Shown here: piece by piece, positions 45,671 through 56,963 of the stretch
Numbering within the stretch: the first letter of the stretch is position 1
How the letters are laid out: every line of letters begins with the position of its first letter
Position numbers and translations under genes: made by a program
DNA from: Phlebotomus papatasi
Taxonomy: Eukaryota; Arthropoda; Insecta; Diptera; Psychodidae
Reading direction: 5' to 3'
Assembly (NCBI RefSeq): GCF_024763615.1
Contig: NC_077222.1
Coordinates: forward strand, 50,096,001-50,160,000
Length of the DNA stretch: 64,000 bases
Notes under the pieces: model-generated
Told to the model about the DNA's origin: nothing
What the model saw: only the letters and a program-made list of their open reading frames with translations
The model's database searches: none

Positions 45671-46314
45671 TTATGCCTCCATCATCATCTCGCGGGTGTC
45701 TTCCATTGCCTCTTCCTCGAGTTGCTTCTCGAGCTCCTTGGCCGGAACATAGGTGATCTCTTCTTCCTCCAGATCCATCTGACTATCCTCCAGTTCCTTC
45801 TCTTTGGCCCTCCTTTCGCGCAGACCAGCCGCTGGGGATCGAATGAGTGCCATATTCCTCTGAACATCCTTGACATCCATCTCAATTTCAACTTGAGTGC
45901 CCTTTCGCAGGCGCTCCATGACAAAGTGCCTCTCACGGCGTTCCTTAATCTCTGTAATCTTCTGCATGGCGTCCAGTGTGCGATTCCACAGTTCCCTGTT
46001 GTACTTCACAGGAATGTTCCGGCGCTTCTCGAATTCAAAGCTCGGATCAACTGTGAGCTCCTTCCCAGCTGTCTTTCTGTATGCCTTTGTCCACCTGGTC
46101 TTGCGTGGGTTCTTCTTCCTCTTAAAAGCCCTGTGGCATTTTGATCTGCAGAATTTGAAGACCTAAAAAAAGCCCCAGAAAAAAACTATGAGAATGCTTC
46201 CGGGAAATTTTGTTTGCATTTTTAATCGCTTACTTTGCAGTCATTTCGTACAAATTGTACGCCCTTGCCTGGGTAGATTTTTGAGGAGCAAAAATAGCAC
46301 GTTTCTATGCGCAT
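45671..46314 (-). CDS. RpL24-like: Ribosome biogenesis protein RLP24 (RSL24D1)
   Basis: A nucleolar factor that occupies the eL24 site on pre-60S ribosomes and is exchanged for eL24 in the cytoplasm. Two exons on the minus strand: 46234-46314 (27 codons, donor GTAAGC) and 45671-46162 (acceptor TTTTTTTAG), with a 71 bp intron. The product is 190 residues, the usual size. It opens [18 protein letters not shown] with zinc ligands Cys6 and Cys9, completed by Cys32 and Cys36 ([18 protein letters not shown]). The centre matches the family word [14 protein letters not shown] helical acidic C-terminus rich in Glu and ending EMMMEA distinguishes it from ribosomal eL24 itself. It diverges from LSM10, with 221 bp between the start codons. 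Confidence 0.94.
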
Positions 46315-46535
46315 TTTATATAAATTTATTCACTACAAACACTAAAAATCGAGCTGCTTTCGTCCCGTGAAAAACATGTGTTTATCCACTGACATTACTA
46401 CAAATGTGAGGTTATGTTCACTGGCATGATAGTTTCGCGCTTGAAAAATTCTATGTTTTTTTGTTTATATTTTTTAGGACAATTTTTGTTTACGATCGTG
46501 AAAAAAGTTAGTTTTATTGGTTTTTAGCAAAGAAA
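46315..46535. promoter_or_regulatory. Shared promoter region of RLP24 and LSM10
   Basis: 221 bp separate two divergent start codons of housekeeping genes. No TATA box is obvious on either side. A bidirectional promoter is an inference from spacing alone. Confidence 0.5.
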
Positions 46536-47034
46536 ATGGATGATTTTGAATCAAGACGAGAAAAGGCTGCATATTTTCACACCCTTTCGTCTGTTTTATT
46601 CTGCCTTAGAGGGAAAAGTATAGTGATAGATTTGAAGAATGAAGCAATTGCTTGTGGGATTGTTGACGAAGTTGATGGGTAAATAAAATGACTAAATTGG
46701 GATAAAATGCTTAGGTAAGCATATTAAATATTAGATTGAACTCTTATCTTGCAGATTTATGAATGTCAACCTGAGAAAAGTGGTATTTGTGAGTGAAAAA
46801 GGTGAACAGAGGATGTTTGAACAATTCTATGTTCCTAAACGAAAAATTCGTTATGTTCATCTGCCCAAATTGGAGGTAAGAATTTTCTGCAGGAATTTTC
46901 CATCTCAATTTTATGCTTCGATGTGTCAAATGCATGCCCCATGGACTGGGTTGGGAGAACGCACAATCCATTATGTGCAAAATGGGGTTTCGGCAGCGCG
47001 CGCTTCATGGGAAAATGCTCTCTATCAAAAATGA
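46536..47034 (+). CDS. Lsm10: U7 snRNP-specific Sm-like protein LSM10
   Basis: LSM10 replaces SmD1 in the U7 snRNP ring, which processes the 3' ends of histone pre-mRNAs in the nucleus. Exon 1 is 46536-46678 and opens MDDFESRREKAAYFHTLSSV. Exon 2 starts at 46755 after TCTTGCAG and completes a Gly codon. The Sm1 motif is visible as GKSIVIDLKN ... VDGFMNVNLRKV, and the Sm2 motif as KIRYVHLP. Human LSM10 has the same order (FMNIRL, VRYVHIP). The C-terminus is uncertain: the frame runs to a stop at 47034 (about 140 residues), but a GTAAGA donor at 46876, directly after LPKLE, could lead to another exon. The predicted read-through tail has no family resemblance that I can see. Confidence 0.8.
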
Positions 47035-47139
47035 TACCACGTCATAAGAAATGTCAGCTGTGGGTCAGGTGAAGATTTTCCTCAATAGGAAAATTTACCC
47101 ATTTTCCTCCCTAAAAGTCCACGAATCCCACAAATTACT

Positions 47140-48618
47140 ATGTTAACCACGAGAGGATTGAATTACATTCTAGCACCATTTAGTGTAGGTAGCAAAATTG
47201 TGAGATGTCAGGGTGTTTGCTGTACAAGGAGTTTTTTCGTGGATTATCAGAGTGACTTTGGGATATTTAGTGTAGAAAAAAACAAGTACAAACATCTCAC
47301 GAGGTCACTGTCGACGAGAAGAAGTGTCAGAACAACGGATTTGGGTGATACCAGAATCAGTGAGAAAGCAGGCAAAATGGCCAGTAAATTCAATTTGAGT
47401 GATTACGACTTTGTGGGCTTTGATCTCGATAACACTGTACTGAGGTACAATATTCGCAATGTGGTTGAGATGGAGTATCAGCAGTTGGCCAAGTACCTCG
47501 TTAACAAGAAAGGTTATAGCGCCAAGTTGCTGCATCAAACCCTGGAGGATGGTGTGGATTTTCTGCAAAAGGGTCTCGTTCTGGACTGCGAAAAGGGGAA
47601 TATTCTTAGGATTTCACGCACAGGAACTGTCCTCAGGGCAGCTCATGGCTCGCGCTTTCTCACAGATGACGAAATTATTGGGTACTATGGGCCAGAGAAA
47701 CGCTGGAGCCTTATAGAGCAATACAGCTCAAATATTCTGGATATTTGGAATGGTCCAGTGTCCATGAAGTTGCGGAATCTACTAGATTACTTCGACATGC
47801 CCGTGTCCCTTCTGTTTAGTCGTATTGTAGACACCATTGATGCTGAACATGGTAAGGTTCAATCTAAATACTCTGTCTGGCCAGATATTCTTTCTGGGCT
47901 TGTGCACATCTATTCCCGGGAACACTTCAAAAGTGGCGTTAGTGAATACTTCAATCTGATCAAAGCACATCCCGAGAAGTATCTCCTCAAAACCAATCCC
48001 AGTATCATCAAGTGGCTTAGAGAGATCAAACGCACAAAGGCTACTTTCCTCCTGACCGGATCCAATACGGATTTTGCCGATTTCACAGCCAACTACGCTC
48101 TTGGGGATCAATGGCGAGATCTCTTTGACGCGGTGATTTGTTTTGCCAGGAAGCCGGCTTTCTTTTCCGATCGTAGACCCTTCCTTGAGGTTTCTGGGTA
48201 CGAAGAATGTGGTCCTGCGGACGTGAATAACTTGCGCCTTGGTCAGATCTATACTCAGGGAAATGCTACTGATCTCGTGGAGATGCTGAAGCAGAAGAAT
48301 CCAGTGGATAATCCAAAAGTCCTGTACGTTGGAGACAATCTCATTCAGGATGTATTTGCACCATCCACAATCTGCGGATGGGATACTGTGGCAGTCAGTG
48401 AGGAATTGAATCACAGAGAACCCGATGAGAAACTCATCAAATCAAACTGCTGGGATTCTTACTTCAGCTGTGGTGGTCAGAAGTCTTTCTGGAGTGAAAT
48501 CATTGAGAAGCATTCAAAGATTTGTATTCCCTCTTTGGATGTTCTTGCCGAAAAACCCTTAGACTACTCCTATCCAGCTTTTGGGGATGACTCTGAGACA
48601 CGAGGCTATCACAAGTAG
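47140..48618 (+). CDS. 5'-nucleotidase domain-containing protein (NT5DC1-like)
   Basis: A HAD-superfamily protein of the cytosolic purine 5'-nucleotidase-like group. The closest family I recognise is NT5DC1, whose substrate is not well established. A single exon encodes 492 residues from the first ATG. HAD motif I is GFDLDNTVLRYN with nucleophile Asp95 and Asp97. The family word KGLVLDCEKGNILR and TGTVLRAAHGSRF follow; the acidic motif YVGDNLIQDVF is near residue 399; and the C-terminus has LAEKPLDYSYPAFGDD. An internal ATG at 47377 (codon 80) has a strong context, AAAATGG, and would give the standard 413-residue protein. The first 79 residues are basic and Ser/Thr-rich, so they may be a mitochondrial leader or merely 5' UTR. 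It starts about 105 bp after the LSM10 stop. AATAAA near 48857 is the likely poly(A) signal. Confidence 0.88.
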   Translation: MLTTRGLNYILAPFSVGSKIVRCQGVCCTRSFFVDYQSDFGIFSVEKNKYKHLTRSLSTRRSVRTTDLGDTRISEKAGKMASKFNLSDYDFVGFDLDNTVLRYNIRNVVEMEYQQLAKYLVNKKGYSAKLLHQTLEDGVDFLQKGLVLDCEKGNILRISRTGTVLRAAHGSRFLTDDEIIGYYGPEKRWSLIEQYSSNILDIWNGPVSMKLRNLLDYFDMPVSLLFSRIVDTIDAEHGKVQSKYSVWPDILSGLVHIYSREHFKSGVSEYFNLIKAHPEKYLLKTNPSIIKWLREIKRTKATFLLTGSNTDFADFTANYALGDQWRDLFDAVICFARKPAFFSDRRPFLEVSGYEECGPADVNNLRLGQIYTQGNATDLVEMLKQKNPVDNPKVLYVGDNLIQDVFAPSTICGWDTVAVSEELNHREPDEKLIKSNCWDSYFSCGGQKSFWSEIIEKHSKICIPSLDVLAEKPLDYSYPAFGDDSETRGYHK

Positions 48619-48970
48619 AACTTGATCCCTCTTATGAAAATCCTTGTTTTTTTTCTCTCAAAGATGCCCATTGGGAGCCTCCTAGAAGCTCAATTTTCTG
48701 GCTCTTCTCGCCGCCAGAAGAATCCTAGACATCAAAAGAAATCCTTCAAGCAACTGCGCAGCCATCGTTACCAACAGGAAATTCTCAGAGAGCACAGATT
48801 AGCTGAATCTACTTCCACTGGAAAAATTTCAGAAATTGAATGCAAAAACCCTAGCAATAAAACCAATAAAACGGATTAAAAATCAATAATACACCATAGT
48901 TTTATTTTCTTTCATACAATTTCCTGAATTCTTTCGATTCTTCCTGTCCTTTCTGTCCACCAAGCTCTCT
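48619..48970. terminator. Convergent 3' ends of the NT5DC1-like and thiolase genes
   Basis: Plus-strand AATAAA words lie near 48857-48872, and a minus-strand AATAAA (TTTATT) near 48901. With only 352 bp between stop codons the two 3' UTRs probably abut or overlap. An open frame here (48622-48879) has no domain and is treated as UTR. Confidence 0.6.
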
Positions 48971-50328
48971 CTAAGGCCTTTCCACGGCAATTGCAATCCC
49001 CATTCCACCTCCAATGCACAGAGATGCGATACCTTTCTTGGCATTTGTACGCTCCATGGCATACAACAGAGTGACCAAGATTCGGGCTCCTGAAGCACCA
49101 ATGGGATGCCCAAGGGCAATAGCACCACCCTGGATGTTAATCTTAGCTGGATCTAGCTCCAATTCACGCTGAACAGCAATTGCCTGAGCAGCAAAGGCTT
49201 CATTGAGCTCAAAAATGTCCACATCTTTCTTATTCCATCCGGCCTTGGTGCAAACCGCATTGACAGCTGGCACTGGACCAATTCCCATAACACGTGGATC
49301 AACACCGCCCTGAGCAAAAGCCACAATCCTGGCCAGAGGCTGAAGACCACGGCGTTTCATCTCATCCTCACCCATCAAGAGCACCGCAGCTGCTGAATCG
49401 TTAATCCCCGAGGCATTTCCTGCAGTAACAGTCCCCGTGGATGTAAATGCTGGACGCAATTTCTGCATATCGGCCAGAGAAGCTCCATGCTTAGGATGCT
49501 CATCCTGAGTAATCTTAATTTCCCCCTTGCGATCTTTCACAGTGACTGGAACAATTTCCTTGTCAAAGTATCCCTTCTTCTGACTCTCCTCCGTCAATTG
49601 CTGTGACTTCAGGGCATGAGCATCCTGTTCCTCTCGTGTAATCCGATGCTTTTCAGCCAGGTTCTCCGCCGTGACGCCCATATGGATGTTATATTGAGCA
49701 TCAGTGAGACCATCGTGAAGCAATGTATCCAACATTGTTCCCGGTCCCAGCCTAACACCTTCCCTCAAGTGAATTGCATGTGGTGCTTTTGTCATACTCT
49801 CCTGACCACCACAAATTACAATCTTAGCATCACCACTCCTGATAGCCTGATATCCCAGCATGACTGACTTCACACTGGAACCACAGAGCATATTGAGGAC
49901 ATATGCAGGAGTTTCCAAGGGAATCCCAGCTGCCAGTGCTGCCTGTCGCCCTGGATTTTGACCCTGACCAGCAGTGAGAGCCTGTGTGCAAAAAAAACCC
50001 CACCGGAAATATAAATCCATAAAATTATTGTTTATCTCCAACATCTCTCCAAGCAGCGGTTTTTTGAATTACCTGCCCCAAAATAACTTCAGATACATCT
50101 TCGGCCTTGACATTCGCTCGTGTGAGAACTTCCTTAATCACCACCGCACCCAAATCTGCTGCTGAGAGTTTGGAAAAGCATCCATTGAAGCTGCCTGCAA
50201 GATGAATGATGACCAGGAGAAATTTTCAAATCAACTTACTTCATTGGCATCCCCCTAAAAAAAAACTCCTCAGACTCACCAATTGGTGTCCTAGCAGCTG
50301 ACACAATATACACGTTCGTCAGAGACAT
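48971..50328 (-). CDS. Cytosolic acetyl-CoA acetyltransferase (ACAT2 type thiolase)
   Basis: Condenses two acetyl-CoA to acetoacetyl-CoA, the entry step of the mevalonate pathway that in insects feeds juvenile hormone and isoprenoids. Three exons on the minus strand: 50280-50328, 50073-50194 and 48971-49981. Junction phases agree (a split Gly codon, then phase 0), giving 393 residues against about 397 in human ACAT2. The product starts MSLTNVYIVSAARTPIG with no mitochondrial leader, so cytosolic location is inferred. Catalytic residues are visible: Cys90 in NMLCGSSVKS, the NEAFAAQ loop, His349 in GHPIGASG and Cys379 in LCIGGGMG. The gene converges on the NT5DC1-like gene, with stop codons about 350 bp apart. 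The Drosophila counterpart is probably CG9149. Confidence 0.95.
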
Positions 50329-50709
50329 TCTCAGGGAGGGTATTCTTTTTATTTGGGTTCTTCCTATCAGCTGTACAGAGACACGTCACAAGAGATATCT
50401 TTTTTTATTTGGTGGAACAGAAAGAGAAAACAGTGAAAAAAGAAATTGAGGAAATTTACACCTTTCTCATCGGACTGTATCAGAGAGACTGGCACAGTCG
50501 AAATCGTCGGAGTCGGAACAAATGCGAGGATGAGGAGTGGAGCATGGGGAGCATGCGAGAGTAGAAGATATGATTCAAGTGGGGAAATAATACGCATAAA
50601 ACGTGCTTCTTTACTGTTTAGGGGAGCGCAGGGCAACATGAGACAGACGAACATAACGATTTACGAAAAAATTACTTAGCAAGATTGCTAAATTTTTTCT
50701 TAATTTATA
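50329..50709. other. Upstream region of the thiolase gene
   Basis: The minus-strand promoter should lie here. I could not fix a TATA box or initiator. No repeat arms are visible before the MITE at 50710. Confidence 0.4.
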
Positions 50710-50932
50710 GGGAGAAGTGGGGCGCCTTTGAATTGGGGCAGCTTTAAAATTAAGCATATTTTCTCCTATTTTTAAATATAACTACTTACTACCTACTAAC
50801 TACTTTTAAATGTCCACAAACTAATTGGAATGCTAAATTACATTAAAATAAGCCCCAATTCGTTTTAAAAATACGAGAAAAAATCCAATTTCAAAAAAGT
50901 ACCCCAATTGAAAAGGTGCTCCACTTCCCCCA
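50710..50932. mobile_element. MITE family B, copy 5
   Basis: From GGAGAAGTGGGGCGCCTTTG to AAAAGGTGCTCCACTTCCCC. The centre has a short CTACTTACTACCTACTAAC duplication not seen in other copies. Confidence 0.78.
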
Positions 50933-51141
50933 AAATTTAGAAAATATTTCGAATTTATTAAAATACCCGAAATAATTTCAAAGCATATTAAATTATTTGC
51001 GAGCCAATTTTGAAATAGCAATTTGACTCAGTACCAGAGGGGATAACGTATTTACAGAAATTATTTATTGTCAGGAAGTTATTTTAGAAACATTAAATCG
51101 TTTTGATACTCGGAAACTTGTGCACAAAACACGGAAATTTT

Positions 51142-51419
51142 CAGGGGCCTCTCAACATTTCATTTTTCCATACGTTTCTGCATAGAGGCACTGAAGACTA
51201 TTGGGAAGTATTTTCCTAAAGAGAATTGACTTATAAGTCTGATATATTTCGAAATTGTGCACTAAAAGCTATCTAAAAATACATATTTCATAATGCTCGC
51301 TGAAATAATACAAGAACTATGAGCAAATTTCTTTAAGTCGCGGTGCAATAGCTGCAAAATTTTTACAAGGAAAAGTGAAAAATATCTTCGCTTTTTATTA
51401 GGCTTGATGGGCCCCTGGA
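51142..51419. mobile_element. MITE with CAGGGGCC ends, copy 1
   Basis: About 278 bp with ends CAGGGGCC and GGGCCCCTG. It shares the words GCATAGAGGCACTGAAGACT and AAGTCGCGGTGCAAT (or AGGTCGC...) with a copy at 56240-56584. Confidence 0.78.
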
Positions 51420-51512
51420 AATTTTGCTATAAATGCAGAAATATGGGTCTAAGAAACACGGAAAGGATTTTAGAAACATTACTGGAATTAGGCGCTAAGT
51501 AGAGTTATGCCC

Positions 51513-51643
51513 TGCCTAGACACACTTACGACTTAAGCCGAGAGACGACTTAGTGGAAAATTATGGAAATGTAGTTTAACCATTATTTCTATTATAATTA
51601 CGCTAAGCCGTCTCTCGGCTAATCTTCAGGTCTGTTAAGGCCC
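51513..51643. mobile_element. Palindromic element, CGAGAGACGG arms
   Basis: TTAAGCCGAGAGACGACTTA pairs with TAAGCCGTCTCTCGGCTAA, giving a hairpin of about 130 bp. It is a single copy in this window. Confidence 0.65.
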
Positions 51644-51872
51644 TTATGCTGATGCTTGAGAATATTTAGCATATAGACTTTTGTAATAAAATGATTAGTC
51701 TTAATAATAATATACGATGAGGGTTTAAGATTGCGGATTAGATTAGAGGTCTTTTGCACAAATATTACTTTACCTGATCCTTTACCGTCAACTTTTGCAG
51801 ACTCAATTTCGAAGATCAGTCTGATTGTATTTGAAGCTTTAAAATTGTATAATCACAATTTCCAACATGTAA

Positions 51873-52280
51873 TAAGGGAAGAGCACCACGGATCGGAATG
51901 TTTACAGACATGCTCCATATGTAGTTGAAAATATAAGCCCCAAAACACTTTTTGATATCTTTGTTTTTGTTAATTAGTCTATTAATTATCCATTTAACTA
52001 GATCTGTGCATTTCATTTTTAAATATTTACAATCAAATAATAAAAAATAGGTGTTAATGAAAACCTGCACTCTGTACCTCGGATCGTCATGAATTGAATC
52101 AGGTGTCTCACAGAAAATTGGTTTTATAAATTGAATCTGAGGTAATGCAATGAATTCTTGTAAGAGTTAAATAGTAAAAAGTAGCTAATAATTTTTAAAA
52201 ATTAATTTTATTTGGAGCAACGATATGGTATTATTCTGACGATCCGAGGAACACTGCCGACTGCTGGTGCTCTTCCCTTA
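51873..52280. mobile_element. MITE with TAAGGGAAGAGCACCA ends
   Basis: About 408 bp. TAAGGGAAGAGCACCACGGA on the left is inverted as TGGTGCTCTTCCCTTA on the right, and GATCGG/CCGATC-type words recur inside. It has no coding capacity. Confidence 0.75.
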
Positions 52281-54702
52281 TACAACAATAGCATTGTCTA
52301 TTTTTTCTTATGAGTTATACTGTTAGATTTATTTATTTTTTTAATAAAAATATTAAGAAATAAAATATCCAAGATGAACTGTTCAATTGTTTTCTAATCT
52401 CAGTCCCTGTGGACTGATCCGATGATACATATCTTATTCAATTGACCATATCAGGTTTTGTGGAATTTTTACGTTCATCGATTTATGAAAAATGAGCTAA
52501 TCCAATTTCCGAAATTATATTTTTTTATTTTTTAGAACTTTTCAGGACCTCGCAATAGAGGCTACGGAGCTGAAGGCATTTTTTCTCTTGTCCTATGTCT
52601 TATTCTCACTAACATAGAAATATTGGTATCACGAATGTTGGTGTTTTTAATACAAAAACTATTATTCTTATCAAAAAGGGGTTTTGACTTATCAGTAATA
52701 GGGGAAGTGTGCCAAATTTCGGCCAGCTTCTAATTTCGGCCACTTTGAGTGTAATTTCGGACATGGAAATAAATTAATTAAAATTATGTATATTATCTTC
52801 GAATAGTCAATGAATTCATTTTGCTTTTAAATATTTATTCATTTTAGGATGTATTAACACAAAGACCGTTAAATTTTAGGTATAATTTGAATTTAACAGA
52901 GTACTCTACTCGGAAATTTTACGAATTTGCACAAATATCACGGTATTTTTGCCAGATCGCAGTTTTTAATTTGTATTTTATTTAATACAGTTGTTTTTAA
53001 AATATTTTATCATTAAGGGACATAATTTTGACAATCATTTTCACAAATTTTATGTACAGTGGGTGTTTCCAAAAAATTGCACTCACAGAAAATCAGTTCT
53101 ATTAAAAAATAATATTGGAAAAATATGAAGTGTTAGAAAGCAAAGTGTGTTTGAAGCCTGAAAGCCTTCTTCCCTTCCTACAGATTAAAAATATTTCAGG
53201 TTTTTCGGCGGCTTGTGAAAAATACGTTTTGTCACATTTTGCCCTATGTTCCCCTAATAAAACTAATATAACGCAACAGGTGATTCATGTTTGGCTTGAA
53301 ACTCTTTTTTTTTTCTTTTAAAGGAGTGTGATTATAAAAAAAAATTGAAGGTAAATGAAATTTCCCGTGTTCCCCTATGTGGTTTCATAGTAAAATATTC
53401 ATTTTAAAATTATGATGCAGACCATTTGGTCAGAGTGGAAAATCTAAATTTGAATAGTAAAAGTCTGTTTTATTTGGCTATATTGTCCGACATTCGTTGT
53501 TGCTTTCATGGTTATAAACACCGAAATTCATCTCACATGAATGCAACCTCTCAGTGTTTTTAATTTTTGTTTACTGCACATTCAGAACTATTACGTAATG
53601 CTATATTGAAAAATGTGCCATCAAATGCATTGAAGAAAATATTTTGAAGTTATAATTTTATAATTTATCAAATTTGTGTTGAATAAAGATTAATTATGGA
53701 ATTTTAATAATAAAATTGAAGTGTAAAATCTTTGACTTTAGTTAAATTTTTTTGCATTTACACAATATGCTTTTTGGGCAAGATAATTCACTTTTATCAT
53801 TCCAAAATTACCTTAGTCACCAAAATGAAAGATTTTCAAATATAAAACAATCAATAACTTTTGATAGCATTTAGCAACAGAAATGTTTTAATCGATTGTA
53901 ATAACATATAATTTCATCTCTTGATCTTTAACCCATTCATTTGAATTTATGATTGATCACGAAATGCAATATTAATTTACTACAGCAAGATAATGAAATG
54001 ACTTAACGGGTTTTACCGTTGTTTTCTATATGATAAGCTGATATTTTATTTCAAAAAAAAATCATGCTGCGTTACGTTGATAAAGAATTCTGTAGATAAA
54101 GGAACGGATTTTGTGATGAGAACAAAGTTCTTGTACTCCGATCGCAGATTGCAATTCCCTTATCACTTAAGTTTCGATAGACAACTCCAAATTTTCGATC
54201 TCAATTTAGCAGATTGATTCTATACCGGAGGACAATTTTGCAATAAACTACTTTCGGGCGCTAAATAAATCTTATGTGCATCGTCTTAAGCATTTGTGGG
54301 CCATAGTCGAGGCACTTACCAGGCAAACTACCGCGCAGAATGCAGACTGTTGTGTCATTGCGAGATCAATGAACTGCATTTTTGCAAATTTTATCGTCTT
54401 ATCTAACGATGCAAGGAAAACTAACAATATAAATATAATCCAATAACGCACATATAGCTGTGCTGGAAAACGATGAATGAACTTATTTTAGCTTATAGGA
54501 ATTGTGATTTCGATTCAAATTTCATTCATTTTTATATTTTGACTTCAATATGGGGTGTCATTCCTGTTTCCAATAAAGACATGGTCAAACTTTTTTAGTA
54601 TGATATAAATATGTTAAAAATAGGAAATTTCTGGTGACTTAAAAGTAATTCGAGCCTACCACATTTTCATCATGTAACTAGCTCTACCTAGGCTACCTAG
54701 CT
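52281..54702. other. Intergenic DNA
   Basis: A degraded family A fragment (GTGTGCCAAATTTCGGCC) is at about 52706-52765. The rest is AT-rich without recognisable genes or clear repeat arms. Confidence 0.5.
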
Positions 54703-54843
54703 TAATCCTTTAAGGACGAGTGGAACACCGGTGTCCCAAAAACGAATTTTTGTTCTGATTAAAAGACAAAATAACTTTATATAGTCAAAAAAAAATTGTT
54801 TTTGTTTTTGGAACACCGGTCTCCCACTCGTGCTTAAAGTGTT
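54703..54843. mobile_element. Short palindrome related to foldback family G
   Basis: CCTTTAAGGACGAGTGGAAC pairs with CCCACTCGTGCTTAAAG. It includes GGAACACCGGTGTCCC, the same core word as the copies at 8037 and 57975. Confidence 0.7.
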
Positions 54844-55000
54844 AACGTTAACCAATTGAATGATCACTGGAGACGTCTTGTAGAACATTGACCTTGAAAA
54901 AAATGCTTTATGGGTTATTTCAAGGTCATTTCTGCTTTGTAGGAAAAAGTAAACAAAATCCAAAGTGACTTACTTAGCGAACATTAAACACTAGAATTTA

Positions 55001-55828
55001 GGGTAAATTAAGCTAATTCAAAATCTGCTCTAAATGGAAATTTTTCGCTACTCCAAATGGAAACGTTATTGTTTTCATGATAAATACAGTACTAAATTAT
55101 TATATTTATATGTTTTCTATACCACATTTTCATTATTTGGTTAAATTTGCTCTTTGAATTGAAAATCCATTCATATTCACTAATTTTAATTTCTAATTTC
55201 GAATTTCTCATCGATCGACCATGTTTGCAAATGAAAAACACAATGAGGTTGACTGTTGTTTATTCGTTTTTTTAAACATTTATGTTATATTTCTGGCTAA
55301 TTTTAGTTAAATTAAGTGCTAATCTTTATTGCTCACGGTACGTGAAGTTTTCAAATGAAATAATTACCTATTTCGTGAACAAAAAGGGGTTTTCTGAAGT
55401 GTCTGCAAATGCTTCAATAGAAAACCCCGGAAATATGATTTTTTTTGGAGAGATTTTCTTATTGTTTTAGATGGGGAAGGAGAAATGACCAGAAATAAGG
55501 ACAAATCCTGTACTCAGGAGCAACTCAAGAAGGTTTTGGAAGCCTTTCGTCGTGGTTTCACTTACACTGTTTGTCTCCAATTAGAAGCTTTCACTTGTCT
55601 TCATTTGGATTAATTTGTTTCCAATAGCAGCATGTTGCACTCGCGTATTTTTCTTGTATTTAAGAAGTTTTCAAATTATATCTAAAAAATTTTGACTAAA
55701 CAGTAACATTCTAGAAGAGTCAAGGAGCAAATTTATGTAATTCTCTACAGAAAAATTGAACTTAATGTGTTGAACCTTCTGTCAAAGTTAAAGCTTCTGG
55801 AAATGGTTTAGAATTAGGACATTTGACC
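55001..55828. mobile_element. MITE family D, copy 2 (empty site)
   Basis: 828 bp, flanked by TA. Collinear with 23271-23361 plus 25290-26058. It reads straight through AATACAGTACTAAATTATT, where copy 1 has the family E insertion. Confidence 0.87.
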
Positions 55829-56115
55829 TATTTGGTTAAGTCAAGCTCAAAATTGTGCTTTTCATTTACTATTCGTTGGGTATGAACCTTTTGTAATCTT
55901 TTCTTATAAACATAAACTATTTTTTATTACTGGTATATTCACCCATCGATAGGCAACAGTTCATTGATTAAGTTTCAAATTCATCAATAAGGTGTATTTT
56001 TTTTTATAATCACACGTTATCAGAATATTATCGCTAAATAATTTACGTCGTCATCATTAACGGAATTTTGGGAGCGTAGGGGACCATGAGAAACAGTTCA
56101 CTCACGAACGACTTA

Positions 56116-56963
56116 AGGGGTTACGTGGGTCAAGCAGACTAAAAAAAATCAACATATTTCTTTAACATCTTTTTCAAAATTAAAAAAAATAATTCAAGCT
56201 TTTGAATATATAAGGCTGTAAAATTTTAACGATTTTAACCAGGGGCCTTTTGAAATTTATTTTACCATACGTTTTTGCATAGAGGCACTGAAGACTAATG
56301 GCAAGTTTTTTCCTAAAGAGAATTGACTTAGTCTGATAATTGAGGCGCTCAGAGCTAAAAAAAAACTCTAAGTCATATGCATTTCCCTATTAAAATATCG
56401 TTTTTTTGCTCTGAGCTCCTCAATTGTGCATTAAAAGCTATCTAAAGGTACATATTTCATGATGTTCTCCGAAATAATACAAGAACTACGAGCACATTTG
56501 TTTAGGTCGCGGTGCAATATCTGCAAATTTTTACAAGGAAAAGTGAAAAATAGCTTCACTTTTTATTAGACTTGATGGGCCCCTGATTTGAACTATATTT
56601 TCTGAAATTTTCCATTCATCATTTTAAAAATGCAGCGGTTGGGATCGTTTTGGAAAGGCTTTTTGAAAAAAAAAACTTTCGGTGGACAAGATTTCTCAAG
56701 GTATTCATCTGACATCAAGAAACTTAATATTTCGTGTTAGCTAATTATTTTAAATTAGTACTTGAACGGTAGATTTTTTTTACCTTGATCACATTTTTTT
56801 ACAGCACAAAACATAATGTAAAATACACCGAAAATTGTTTTTTTTTCCAATAAAATTCTGCCAAAAATTCAAATGTGTGTTTCAGAACTTTAAATTAGAA
56901 TTAAAATTCATTAACGTTCAAAAATAAAAAAAAAATTAAAGAAATATTGTATACCCCTTAAGA
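56116..56963. mobile_element. Foldback family H, copy 2, with insert
   Basis: Starts TTAAGGGGTTACGTGGGTC and ends with TATACCCCTTAAG. At 56240-56584 it holds a complete CAGGGGCC-ended MITE, so that MITE is younger than the host copy. Confidence 0.7.
56240..56584. mobile_element. MITE with CAGGGGCC ends, copy 2
   Basis: About 345 bp. It matches copy 1 and also carries a short AGAGCTAAAAAA...GCTCTGAGCTC hairpin absent from copy 1. Confidence 0.75.

Noticed and set aside
48622..48879. An 85-codon gene after the NT5DC1-like gene
   Set aside because: It lies in the 3' UTR between close convergent genes, shows no recognisable domain and contains the poly(A) signals.
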